Both the position numbers and the translations under genes were made by a program. This document shows positions 8,462-16,121 of a stretch of 37,797 nt of DNA, piece after piece. The notes beneath the pieces are model-generated. The model was given only the letters and a program-made list of their open reading frames with translations, had not been told where the DNA came from and did not search any database. How positions within the stretch are numbered: position 1 is the first letter of the stretch; every line of letters starts with the position of its first letter. The stretch spans positions 32,092-69,888 of the forward strand of contig PBEB01000015.1 of NCBI GenBank assembly GCA_002717505.1. The letters are read 5' to 3'. The stretch comes from Leptospiraceae bacterium (GTDB lineage Bacteria; Spirochaetota; Leptospiria; Leptospirales; Leptonemataceae).

Positions 8462-10036
8462 TCAGGCAATAGAACGAATTGGGGATTCGAAGAGTTCCAC
8501 ATCGGGTTTTTCTCTTTTAAAACTCTGCATTCTGAATTCGCTCTTAAACAGAACCACTGGATTGTTCTTTTCATCGTATACTACAAGATCGTAACCGCTA
8601 AATTTATTCTTGTCTTCCGGTTTGATCCAACGAGAACATTCGTAACCAACGTTTTCCAGTCTGCATGGAACACTGTATTCATCTTCCATGCGATGACGAA
8701 TCACCTCAAACTGAAGCTGACCCACGGCTCCGATAATCGCAGAGCCATCACCTGTTGTAAATACCTGAACAACACCTTCCTCCGGCAGTTCCTGGAGTCC
8801 TTTACGAAATTGCTTAAGCTTGGAAGTATCTTCGGGCACCAATCTTGCGAATAGCTCTGGAGCGAAGCGAGGCAGGGGATGGAATTGGGGCTCCTGGCCC
8901 GTGTAAAGAACATCGCCCAGCTTATACAAACCAGGATTGATGAGACCGATGATATCCCCGGGATAAGCATTGTCGATCGTGGATCGCTCCTGGCCGAAGA
9001 ATGCCACAGGGCTGGAAAGCCGTGCAGTTTTCTTTTGACCTGAAATATTTACTGTCATTCCCCGTTCAAAAGTTCCCGATGTGATTCGCACAAAGGCAAC
9101 CCGGTCTCTATGAGCCCGGTTCATATTTGCCTGCAGCTTGAAGACGAAGGCTGAAAAGTTGGGATCATTGGGTTTGAGTACATCGCCGGTTTCCAGAGGT
9201 ACGTTGGCTGGCCGAGGAGCGATCTCCAGAAAGCGCTGCAAGAATAATTCAACTCCAAAGTTGTTAAGGGCCGATCCGAAAAACACCGGAGTCATATTTC
9301 CCTTCAGAAATTCATCTTCGTCAAACTCGGGCAGGGCTTCTGAAGAAAGCTCCACGCCTTCTCGAAAGGTTTCGTAGAGCTCTTCATCCATTAAGGCTTT
9401 GAGCTCTGGATCGTCCAGACCGCCGGTGGCTGTAGGCGCGGGAAAGGCACCGCCTGTGGTCTTTTCATACCGAAAGACCTGTTTTGATCGCAGGTCATAA
9501 ACTCCCTTGAAATCCGGTCCGGAACCGATGGGCCAGAACAGGGGAACCGCTGTAATCCCCAGGACCTTTTCAACTTCATCGAGAAGCGAAAAGGGATCCC
9601 GAGCGAAGTGGTCCATCTTGTTGATGAAGGTTACAATAGGAATGTTTCTCTGTCGGCAGACATGGAACAATTTAATGGTCTGGGGTTCTACGCCTCGAGC
9701 CCCGTCAAGAAGCATGATGGCACTATCGACGGCCATAAGAGTACGATAGGTATCTTCAGAGAAATCCTCATGACCGGGAGTGTCCAGGAGATTCAGGATA
9801 TGGTCTTCGTATAGAAACTGAAGCGCAGCAGTAGACACCGAAATTCCGCGCTCCTGCTCCATGGTCATCCAGTCTGATTTTGTCTTTTTTCTGTCCTTTT
9901 TGGCTCGAACGTGGCCCGCCAGCTGAATGGCACCTCCGTAGAGCAGTAATTTCTCTGTCAGGGTCGTCTTACCGGCATCCGGGTGGGCGATAATAGCAAA
10001 GGCCCGTCTTCTTTCTATTTCCTTCTGAAGATCCAC
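8462..10036 (-). CDS. prfC: Peptide chain release factor 3
   Basis: RF3 is the GTPase that ejects RF1 or RF2 from the ribosome after peptide release. At 524 residues the length is normal. G-motifs are clear: AHPDAGKTTLTEK (G1, ~17-29), MEQERGISVS (G2), LLDTPGHEDFSEDTYRTL (G3) and FINKMDHFARD (G4), followed by domain 2/3 sequence ending YECSRWIKPEDKNKF. The early RRAFAIIAHPDAGKT and TKSDWMTMEQERG sequences distinguish RF3 from EF-G and LepA. The start is GTG at 10034-10036 and I see no strong Shine-Dalgarno. It is divergent from the DUF1554 remnant with about 100 bases between. Confidence 0.97.
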   Translation of the reverse strand: MDLQKEIERRRAFAIIAHPDAGKTTLTEKLLLYGGAIQLAGHVRAKKDRKKTKSDWMTMEQERGISVSTAALQFLYEDHILNLLDTPGHEDFSEDTYRTLMAVDSAIMLLDGARGVEPQTIKLFHVCRQRNIPIVTFINKMDHFARDPFSLLDEVEKVLGITAVPLFWPIGSGPDFKGVYDLRSKQVFRYEKTTGGAFPAPTATGGLDDPELKALMDEELYETFREGVELSSEALPEFDEDEFLKGNMTPVFFGSALNNFGVELFLQRFLEIAPRPANVPLETGDVLKPNDPNFSAFVFKLQANMNRAHRDRVAFVRITSGTFERGMTVNISGQKKTARLSSPVAFFGQERSTIDNAYPGDIIGLINPGLYKLGDVLYTGQEPQFHPLPRFAPELFARLVPEDTSKLKQFRKGLQELPEEGVVQVFTTGDGSAIIGAVGQLQFEVIRHRMEDEYSVPCRLENVGYECSRWIKPEDKNKFSGYDLVVYDEKNNPVVLFKSEFRMQSFKREKPDVELFESPIRSIA

Positions 10037-10137
10037 CGGGTCAGGATTCCGGAATCCCGGTATGGATCAAATGAATTCCGCCAGGGCGGCGCCCGAGCCT
10101 TTACGGTATTCTCCAGCAAAAACGGCTGAATTTCAGA

Positions 10138-10491
10138 TTGGCAGCCTTTCTACTCAATCAAGCCGGTTGTAGCACATGCAAGATTTCTACGACTTTCTCA
10201 AATGCAACACTGAACAATGGTATCTCCGGCCTGGATTCCCAATGTAGCTTTGATTCAAACAAGCCTTCCGGAGGCGGTAAGTACAAGGCGAGAGTTGCTG
10301 ACAGCACCAATCGAATTGCTTGCTCAACAGCGAATTGCAACAGTGGAACGGATAAATATACAGATTGGGTATTAAGGCCCAGTCAAAAATACACCCGAGC
10401 AGATGGGACCACTGTGGGGACTACCAATGCCAATGGAGTGTTTTCATTTCCCCTGGACGAATCCAGTAAAAGTCCGATACTGACCCTATGA
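10138..10491 (+). pseudogene. DUF1554 domain fragment (Leptospira-type lipoprotein remnant)
   Basis: The frame encodes CSTCKISTTFS..., GGISGLDSQC-like text (actual NGISGLDSQCSFDSNKPS), a Lys-rich strand and NRIACSTANCNSGTDKYTD, then WVLRPSQKYTRADGTT and TTNANGVFSFPL. This block, with ACxTANC and the DWVL-P-xxxY-R-xDGT run, is the N-terminal part of the DUF1554 domain that I associate with Leptospira lipoproteins. A lipoprotein signal peptide is missing: the frame opens upstream only to a TGA at 10072 and offers a TTG (10138) as start. The C-terminal Trp- and Cys-rich half is also missing, the frame ending soon after FSFPL. I read it as a remnant cut at both ends. Its stop overlaps the ATG of the next gene (ATGA). 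Confidence 0.65.
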
Positions 10492-11168
10492 AGGAATGGA
10501 GGCCGGATCGGCAGTTCAAGAAAGCGGATTTCCCTCTTAAGAAAGAGGAAAAGTCCAGTGGCAAAGACAATCCTTCTACTTCAAAAAAGGCCTCGCCTTC
10601 GCAATCCCGCCCTCCGGCCCAGAGCGCGCCTGAGCCTGATCAAGGAGAAGGCCAGCCTCCATTGAAAGGCTGGTCCGTTCCCAAACTTGGCGGTGGACAT
10701 GTCATCGCAGGAGGAAATTCCAGGAGCAAAGCCGCCTCCGATGTCTTCAGGGACACTCTACCAGAGAGTGAGGAGGGGGCCTCGGCATCCGGAAAGTCTG
10801 GATCAGTCATCCCGGGGGGCGGATCCGCTGAAATGGGACCGCGGGGCGCAGAAAAGAAAGACATGACCCGGGTTTATCTATCCCAGTTGGTGGGCCAGGA
10901 TCCCAGGGCTGCCACCGACATTCTGAGAAATTGGTACTGGGAAAAACCAGGGCGCGAAAGTCCGGTAAAGTACATCCCCCCGAAGAATCGCATCCATCTA
11001 ATTCTTAGATCCCTGAGCAAAGAAGCTTTGCTGGCTCTGTATGAAATGATGACGCCGGTGGAGCGACGTCAGATGGAAGAGATTCGTAAAGAACCCATGC
11101 ACGTCAATGAAAGGGAAATACTGAAACTCAGGCAATACTTCATGGCGCGAATGACTGGCCAGGTTTAA
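10488..11168 (+). CDS. Hypothetical protein with low-complexity N-terminus and FliF-C-like segment
   Basis: A 226-residue protein I do not recognise as a whole. Residues 1-125 are Lys/Ser/Pro/Gly-rich and probably disordered. The C-terminal ~100 residues are ordered: VYLSQLVGQDPRAATDILRNW (~129-149), HLILRSLSKEALLALYEMM and a charged helix LKLRQYFMARM. The D-P-x-x-A-x-x-I-L-R-x-W segment resembles the FliF C-terminal peptide that binds FliG, and a helical FliG-like region could follow, but neither is secure. There is no signal peptide or membrane segment. It starts within the stop of the DUF1554 remnant (ATGA). It may be native, or the DUF1554 deletion may have brought the two together. Confidence 0.55.
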   Translation: MKEWRPDRQFKKADFPLKKEEKSSGKDNPSTSKKASPSQSRPPAQSAPEPDQGEGQPPLKGWSVPKLGGGHVIAGGNSRSKAASDVFRDTLPESEEGASASGKSGSVIPGGGSAEMGPRGAEKKDMTRVYLSQLVGQDPRAATDILRNWYWEKPGRESPVKYIPPKNRIHLILRSLSKEALLALYEMMTPVERRQMEEIRKEPMHVNEREILKLRQYFMARMTGQV

Positions 11169-11273
11169 GAAGCGCCTGGGGGCCTGGTATTTCAGAGTCC
11201 CGTCAGAATATGCATTTCCACGCTACGTTGTTTATGTAGCTGGTCGTCCAGACGTCTAGCCAGACTCTGGGGC

Positions 11274-11414
11274 TATCCTGTTCTACGCGTATCGAGTTCA
11301 TCGGATTGATTCCAGCCGTCATCGAGATTATCCGGCACTAGGAGTATGTAGTTGAGCGCAGGAATGCCAGCTGTGGTTCTGGATTACCCGGCACTTCGAG
11401 TATCCAGTTGATCG
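11274..11414. repeat. Three diverged tandem units of about 55-56 bases
   Basis: Three copies begin with TATCC/TACCC at 11274, 11329 and 11385. Over the first 30 bases, unit 1 matches unit 3 at 22 positions, and units 2 and 3 match at 27 of 33 positions when taken from 11326 and 11382. Common core: GTAT..AGTT.A.CG. The third unit covers the last codons and stop of the arsA-like gene on the minus strand, so the array may derive from duplication of that gene's 3' end. No coding frame or hairpin terminator was evident in units 1 and 2. Confidence 0.6.
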
Positions 11415-12544
11415 TACAGAGCTTCTCCCAGATCTTTGAGATCCTGAATTCGGAGTTCGGATTTGTTTTCCAGATTGGACATCACAGGCAGGGTATAGAC
11501 GTCTTTGAATTCCTTTGTGCTGGAAATGGTCTTTTGAATCTGCTCCTGCTTTTCGATCATACTGAGCACAAACTGCTGCAACAATCTCTCTTCATTGGAA
11601 CTGGACTGCACTGTTTCAAGTGCGCCTTTCTGGGTGAGCATCGCGTAAGACAGAGCTCGATTCAACAATAATGCATCTGGTTGGATGGATTGTTCGCTCA
11701 TCAACCGGGAAAGCTCCCTGGCAACGCTAATGGCATCATCTCGGAGAGCGGCTACCGTATAGATTTCTGTGGCAGGATCGGAAAGCCAGCTTCTGGCCTG
11801 CTGAAGTCTGCCCACCATGCGAAAGAATACTTTGTCCAGCAGAAGTAACATCTCACCCAGCGAAAGAATCAGGTTCTCACCACCGACTTTACCCAGAGCC
11901 TGCAGGATTCCTCTGGCTCCTCCCCTTACCATCTTCTGAAACCAGTTCGCATCATCGCCGCTGCCGGCGAACCACTGAAGCCATTCCAATATCTTGCTGT
12001 CCAGAAAGGCCAGCAGGCGCTCCGGTCGAATCACAAAGTCTACCGCATGGATTCCAGGAGCTGTATCAATGATCAGGTAATCGGTTTCCGGGTATTGCTC
12101 AATCCATTCGGCCATACGCACCGGGGCCAGGGTTTCTGTGGCGGAAGCGATCTTCTCTGTAACTGTCCGAAACAGGGGATGCGCAAATAATCGCTCCTCA
12201 TGATCTCCTTCCAGCCCTTCTGCTCGAATCCAGCGACGAAGGCTACTGGAAAGGTCTAGCATGCAGCCCCTTAGATGTCCGCCGGACGGGGACTCATGAA
12301 TAATACTTCCTTCTTCGGTAATTCCGCTGCCGCCAAAGGCCGATTGTAGACGCTTCGCAGGGTCAATACTGATCAGCCCTACCTTATAACCCTTTTCCGC
12401 CAGATAGGCGGCATAGGAGGCGCTGAGCGTGGTCTTTCCCACCCCTCCAGCTCCCAGAAATACTACAAGTCCTGGCTTCTTTGTATCTGAGGAAGAACTC
12501 GAGTTGTTCCCGGATTTGGCTTCTGTATTTGAGTTATTCTGCAC
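11384..12544 (-). CDS. ArsA-family ATPase (second of tandem pair), signature lysine replaced by Ala
   Basis: A 386-residue P-loop ATPase of the ArsA/GET3 (SIMIBI) class. After a Ser/Asn-rich N-terminus of ~23 residues comes VVFLGAGGVGKTTLSASYA: the P-loop lysine (K37) is present, but the signature lysine expected in GKGGVGKT is Ala32. ISIDPAKRLQSAFG and YLIIDTAPGIHAVDF (switch region) follow. No metal-binding Cys triad is evident, so arsenite transport is unlikely. Related tandem pairs occur in other bacteria (for example mycobacterial Rv3679/Rv3680), and the paralogue here is 33 bases upstream on the same strand. The last codons lie in a diverged tandem repeat. Likely function: heterodimeric ATPase with its neighbour; cargo unknown. 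Confidence 0.85.
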   Translation of the reverse strand: MQNNSNTEAKSGNNSSSSSDTKKPGLVVFLGAGGVGKTTLSASYAAYLAEKGYKVGLISIDPAKRLQSAFGGSGITEEGSIIHESPSGGHLRGCMLDLSSSLRRWIRAEGLEGDHEERLFAHPLFRTVTEKIASATETLAPVRMAEWIEQYPETDYLIIDTAPGIHAVDFVIRPERLLAFLDSKILEWLQWFAGSGDDANWFQKMVRGGARGILQALGKVGGENLILSLGEMLLLLDKVFFRMVGRLQQARSWLSDPATEIYTVAALRDDAISVARELSRLMSEQSIQPDALLLNRALSYAMLTQKGALETVQSSSNEERLLQQFVLSMIEKQEQIQKTISSTKEFKDVYTLPVMSNLENKSELRIQDLKDLGEALYDQLDTRSAG

Positions 12545-12577
12545 TTGGTATTTCCGAAGGTTTGTCAGCGATCCAGA

Positions 12578-13552
12578 CTATTTTCTCACTTCTGATGTTT
12601 GCCGAATCAAGTCATGGAATGAGGGTGAGTTACAGACCTGACGGATAATGAGGGCCGGCTCCAATGCAGGATTGTCGATCATGAAATCCGGCACAGACAC
12701 CAGCGGCACTTGGCTTTCTCGCACCAACCTCTGTTCCATCTCAAAGCGTCGGCGTAGATCCGACTGAAGGGCTCGTAGCTCCGCCTTCAGATCCACGGAC
12801 TGAACAGCAGGATACAGGAAATCTGGAGATGCGGGTTCTCGAATCTCCAGACCAGGCAGATTTGCGCTGCGGTTTACCACCAACGCTACGGGCAAATGCC
12901 CGGGCTCCTCTTTATAGCGAGGCAGGACTTCCAGGGTTTCCTCAACGGGAAGCTCTTCCGGCAGGGATACGGTGACGATGGCGGTCTTCTCTGAATCAGC
13001 GAGCAGAGCACTGACCCTCCGAGCTTCATCCACCAGAGGACCTGTGATTTCAAAGGCGCTTATGGTTCGTGCGATACCGAACAGTGCCGATCCGTGACCC
13101 GTGGCCGGAGCATCCACAATGATGCGATCGAACTTAAGGTTCGCCTCTTCCTCCGCCAGTTCGCATAACCAGAACAGACGGCCAACAAAGAAGAGCTCTT
13201 CGAGCCCAGGGGCGGATTGCAAGAGCTTCTGGACCTGCTTGTTCTGTAATACAAGATTATAGAGAAGCTTCATGTTCAAATGATCTACGAAGTACTCTTT
13301 CATTGCCTCCGAAGGATCGAAATTCATGACGCTCAGGTTTTTCTGAATCTCTACATGCTTATGGCCGCAGGGGTCTCGGTTCCACTGAGGGGAAATAAAA
13401 TCACGAAAGGACCACTGAACAATCAAAGTGTTCTCTCCGGCTTCGGCGAAGCCCAATCCCAGAGCGGATGCTACGGTGGTACGTCCAACACCGCCTTTAC
13501 CTGTAACAAAGATTAATTTCTGTTTTAACGATGGGGCCTGATTTTCCGTCAA
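12578..13552 (-). CDS. ArsA-family ATPase (first of tandem pair), P-loop Lys replaced by Arg
   Basis: A 324-residue ArsA/GET3-like ATPase. LIFVTGKGGVGRTTVASALG keeps the signature lysine (K19) but has Arg24 (codon CGT) where the catalytic P-loop lysine should be. RIIVDAPATGHGSALFGIAR (~139-158) matches the D-x-A-P-x-G-H switch of ArsA proteins. It lacks the Cys residues of the arsenite site. The start overlaps the stop of the upstream kinase/phosphatase fusion by 4 bases (ATGA), so they form one translation unit, and the second ArsA starts 33 bases further on. The motif defect is complementary to that of the neighbour, which points to a shared active site. Confidence 0.85.
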   Translation of the reverse strand: MTENQAPSLKQKLIFVTGKGGVGRTTVASALGLGFAEAGENTLIVQWSFRDFISPQWNRDPCGHKHVEIQKNLSVMNFDPSEAMKEYFVDHLNMKLLYNLVLQNKQVQKLLQSAPGLEELFFVGRLFWLCELAEEEANLKFDRIIVDAPATGHGSALFGIARTISAFEITGPLVDEARRVSALLADSEKTAIVTVSLPEELPVEETLEVLPRYKEEPGHLPVALVVNRSANLPGLEIREPASPDFLYPAVQSVDLKAELRALQSDLRRRFEMEQRLVRESQVPLVSVPDFMIDNPALEPALIIRQVCNSPSFHDLIRQTSEVRK

Positions 13553-15906
13553 ACGCCTGCCTCCGGCTTTTTCCCGATAGATGCTTCCAGATTCTTTAAA
13601 AAATCCATCTGTTCCCTGGTTTCAATGGCCCGCTCGGACCGTGCCTGTCTCACAGTTTCAACCGCCTTCTGTAGGTCCAGGCCCTTTTGCATCAAATAGG
13701 CCGCGGCCATGAGACCCGATCGTCCCAGGCCGCCCACACAATGAATAAGCACGGAATGGCCCATCGCACGCTGTTTTTCGATCCAGTGCAGGGACTCATC
13801 CAGGCCTTGCGTGCCGGGAGCATGCTGATCCAGAATGGGAAAGGTCAGGGTCTCAAGCCCCCGTTTCTGATATTGAGGTACGAGGTCGTTGACTCCGTAG
13901 TATTCCAGCTCATCTGGCGTTACAAGACACATCACTGCAGACACTTTGTCCGAGACCAGGGTATCCAGATCCTTTTTTAGATCTCGCATTCGATCTCGAC
14001 GACCCGGAAGGATTGTTACATAAAGGTCCGGCCCGCCATCAGGTACAGGTATGGCGTCCAGTCGCAGTCTTTGCGTACTTTCAATACTTTGGACAATTTT
14101 GTCGGTGAGCAATCCGCTTGTATACAGCGCCCATTTTTTTTGCCATTCGTTGCATTCGTCAAAGGACAGAGTGTGTACCGAATACCGAAGAAGGGCTACA
14201 TGAAACTGATATGGATCCCGATCGGATCCGATGAGCGCCCTGTAATGCCTGCGCAGAAGGCACAGGCTTTTCCATGTCTTCTTGAATTGAGGGAAATGAA
14301 ACGATGATGCCAGCTCCGGATCAGGACTGATGCCAAGGTCCGGATGATTGATCTGCATTTCGCTCAATCGCAGGGCATCCTCCAGCTCCTCCTCTGAGTT
14401 CACAGGGGTCATGATGAAAAGCAGATCGTTTTCCAGTTTAATTAGATCACGGAGTACATGCCCCCGATGGGTATGAAAGAAATCAATGAGCCATACATTG
14501 TCCCGGCTATCCAGGATAATATTTCTTCCGTTTAGATCACCATGAATAAAGGCCTGGGCTCGAGAGCCAGGGTTCTCAGCCAGGTGTTGAAGATCCTGTT
14601 CATAGAAAGTTGCTGGATTTTTTACTGTCTTGCCAGCCAGAGTTACGGTCTCACCTGTAGAATCCGGTGAAATGGATAGAACCCTTTTTCGCACACCCTC
14701 AGCATAGCGCGGGGAGAAATCATAGTATTCGAGAAGATTCAGCGTTTCCGGTTCGCCGGCCGAATACAGGCGTCCCAGTTGTCTGGAAAAAACCGTATCC
14801 AGTACTTCTTCCATCAAGGCCGGAGGTTCATCTGCCTGGGACTCTTGAGTGTAGAAGTCCTGGAATGTGCGCACGTTACCTTCCAGCATGGAGGCGTAGC
14901 GATACAGAATAGCACCCCGATCATCCAGTTCGCAGGAATCCACTATGGCCGGTGCACTATTCCCCAGCACCTCTTGAATCCTTTCAAAGCTGGCCCTTTC
15001 CTGTGCAATCATATCCCTGGGTCCAATTTTCGCCACCAGTGGAACCTGCGAATGACCCATGTGATCGGTGGCGCGGGCGCCCAGAACCAGGTTACCTGAA
15101 TAGCCACCATCCAGCACGGATAGAGCGACCTCCTTACTATTACGAAAAAGATATAAAAGCAGCCGTTTGTCGGTTTCACTGGCGTTGGATGGCCCTTTCC
15201 AGTGAAGTCTGGACTCATCGAGCCTTGCATGTTCGGCCGGAATTAGATCCGGGGTCTTTCCTGTGAGGAACTCTGCAAAGGAGGCCGGGGAGCTAATGAT
15301 CTCCAGGCCCAGCACGTTTCGGATCTGGTCCAGAGCATAAAAATGCATGGATCGCGAAGAACTGGCGCAAAGAGCACTGCAAACGGCTATTTGAAATTCC
15401 GGATATCTAGTAGCCAGTTCATAGGCCAGAAAATAAACCTTTGCTTCGGTCCATACTCCCATTATCCCTATGCGAAGACTCTGACCGCGATATGGCTCCA
15501 ATATATCGGCGATTGCCGTATCTTCAAAGTCGTTTAGACCCGTGGCACTGAGTATATGATGAGGTCGGTCCTTCTGAATGCGATCCTGGAAGACGAATTC
15601 TGCTCCCGGAGTATTCTGAACACAATGACTGCCAAATTGTTTCAAATGTACGGCCTGTGCTGCATCATCCGGATTATGCCAGTCGCGAATATGGACAATT
15701 TCCAGATCTGTGGATGGGACCTGGTAAGCCCAGTCGATCATCAAGCGAACCGGGTCGTCCTCCAGTTGCCCCAGTAGGAGCCTTCTGGATTCTTCGTAAC
15801 CTACGTGAAGCTGATTCGGTAGAGGGTCGAAGCGTTCCAGGGGTTGCACAAAATCATTCTGTAGACATTGAGTGATCAGAATCCCTTTCAAGAACTTCCT
15901 CCGCAT
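13549..15906 (-). CDS. Fusion: isochorismatase-fold domain, kinase-like domain, dual-specificity phosphatase domain
   Basis: 785 residues, three domains. (1) Residues ~6-215 have the cysteine-hydrolase fold: GILITQCLQNDF (Asp18) and IGIMGVWTEAKVYFLAYELA, with Lys156 where the family's nucleophilic Cys stands, so probably not a cysteine hydrolase. (2) Residues ~255-640 look like an APH/protein-kinase fold: LDGGYSGNLVLG loop, VAKIG (Lys293), Glu303, HGDLNGRN (His455, Asp457, Asn462), VWLIDF (Asp475); closest in my memory to the 'ternary complex associated' kinase-like domain TCAD9. (3) Residues ~645-785 are a dual-specificity/tyrosine phosphatase with HCVGGLGRSG (Cys723, Arg729) and a likely general acid Asp693. 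An alternative start, TTG at 15891, has GGAGG six bases upstream, better than the ATG. First gene of an operon with the ArsA pair. Substrate unknown. Confidence 0.8.
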   Translation of the reverse strand: MRRKFLKGILITQCLQNDFVQPLERFDPLPNQLHVGYEESRRLLLGQLEDDPVRLMIDWAYQVPSTDLEIVHIRDWHNPDDAAQAVHLKQFGSHCVQNTPGAEFVFQDRIQKDRPHHILSATGLNDFEDTAIADILEPYRGQSLRIGIMGVWTEAKVYFLAYELATRYPEFQIAVCSALCASSSRSMHFYALDQIRNVLGLEIISSPASFAEFLTGKTPDLIPAEHARLDESRLHWKGPSNASETDKRLLLYLFRNSKEVALSVLDGGYSGNLVLGARATDHMGHSQVPLVAKIGPRDMIAQERASFERIQEVLGNSAPAIVDSCELDDRGAILYRYASMLEGNVRTFQDFYTQESQADEPPALMEEVLDTVFSRQLGRLYSAGEPETLNLLEYYDFSPRYAEGVRKRVLSISPDSTGETVTLAGKTVKNPATFYEQDLQHLAENPGSRAQAFIHGDLNGRNIILDSRDNVWLIDFFHTHRGHVLRDLIKLENDLLFIMTPVNSEEELEDALRLSEMQINHPDLGISPDPELASSFHFPQFKKTWKSLCLLRRHYRALIGSDRDPYQFHVALLRYSVHTLSFDECNEWQKKWALYTSGLLTDKIVQSIESTQRLRLDAIPVPDGGPDLYVTILPGRRDRMRDLKKDLDTLVSDKVSAVMCLVTPDELEYYGVNDLVPQYQKRGLETLTFPILDQHAPGTQGLDESLHWIEKQRAMGHSVLIHCVGGLGRSGLMAAAYLMQKGLDLQKAVETVRQARSERAIETREQMDFLKNLEASIGKKPEAGV
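15889..15891 (-). promoter_or_regulatory. Alternative TTG start with strong ribosome binding site
   Basis: On the minus strand the ATG at 15906 has no Shine-Dalgarno upstream, whereas CGGAGGAAG, lying inside codons 2-4, is correctly placed six bases before a TTG at 15891. Starting there gives LKGILITQC, which begins the domain as cysteine hydrolases usually do. Confidence 0.5.
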
Positions 15907-15929
15907 GCATTAGAAACTGTATGTCATAA

Positions 15930-15991
15930 CTCTCCCGGCCCGCACTCATCGTCCTGCGATTTTCCATCCGATCATTGAGTCAGCGGGAGAG
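15930..15991. repeat. Inverted repeat upstream of the kinase/phosphatase operon
   Basis: CTCTCCCG (15930-15937) and CGGGAGAG (15984-15991) are perfect 8-base complementary arms around a 46-base loop. Pairing extends imperfectly inward (GCACTCATCG against CGATCATTGAGT). It sits 24 bases before the operon's first start codon, where a 5' leader structure or operator would be. No T-run follows on either strand, so a simple terminator is unlikely. Confidence 0.4.
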
Positions 15992-16121
15992 CCATTATAA
16001 AGCTATGCCCCTGCTGGCCAGGACTGCACGGAGACCAGCAGAATTGCCTAACCAAAATCAAGATCAGTCCGATTCCCGACTAACATTGAACCCTGGCCCA
16101 TTCATTTTCCTCAAACGATTC

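Noticed and set aside
11384..13552. Arsenic resistance operon
   Set aside because: No metal-binding Cys residues in either ArsA protein and no arsR, arsB, arsC or arsD nearby.
14131..14140. T-run inside the fusion gene as a frameshift or slippage site
   Set aside because: The reading frame is intact through it and no alternative frame product makes sense.
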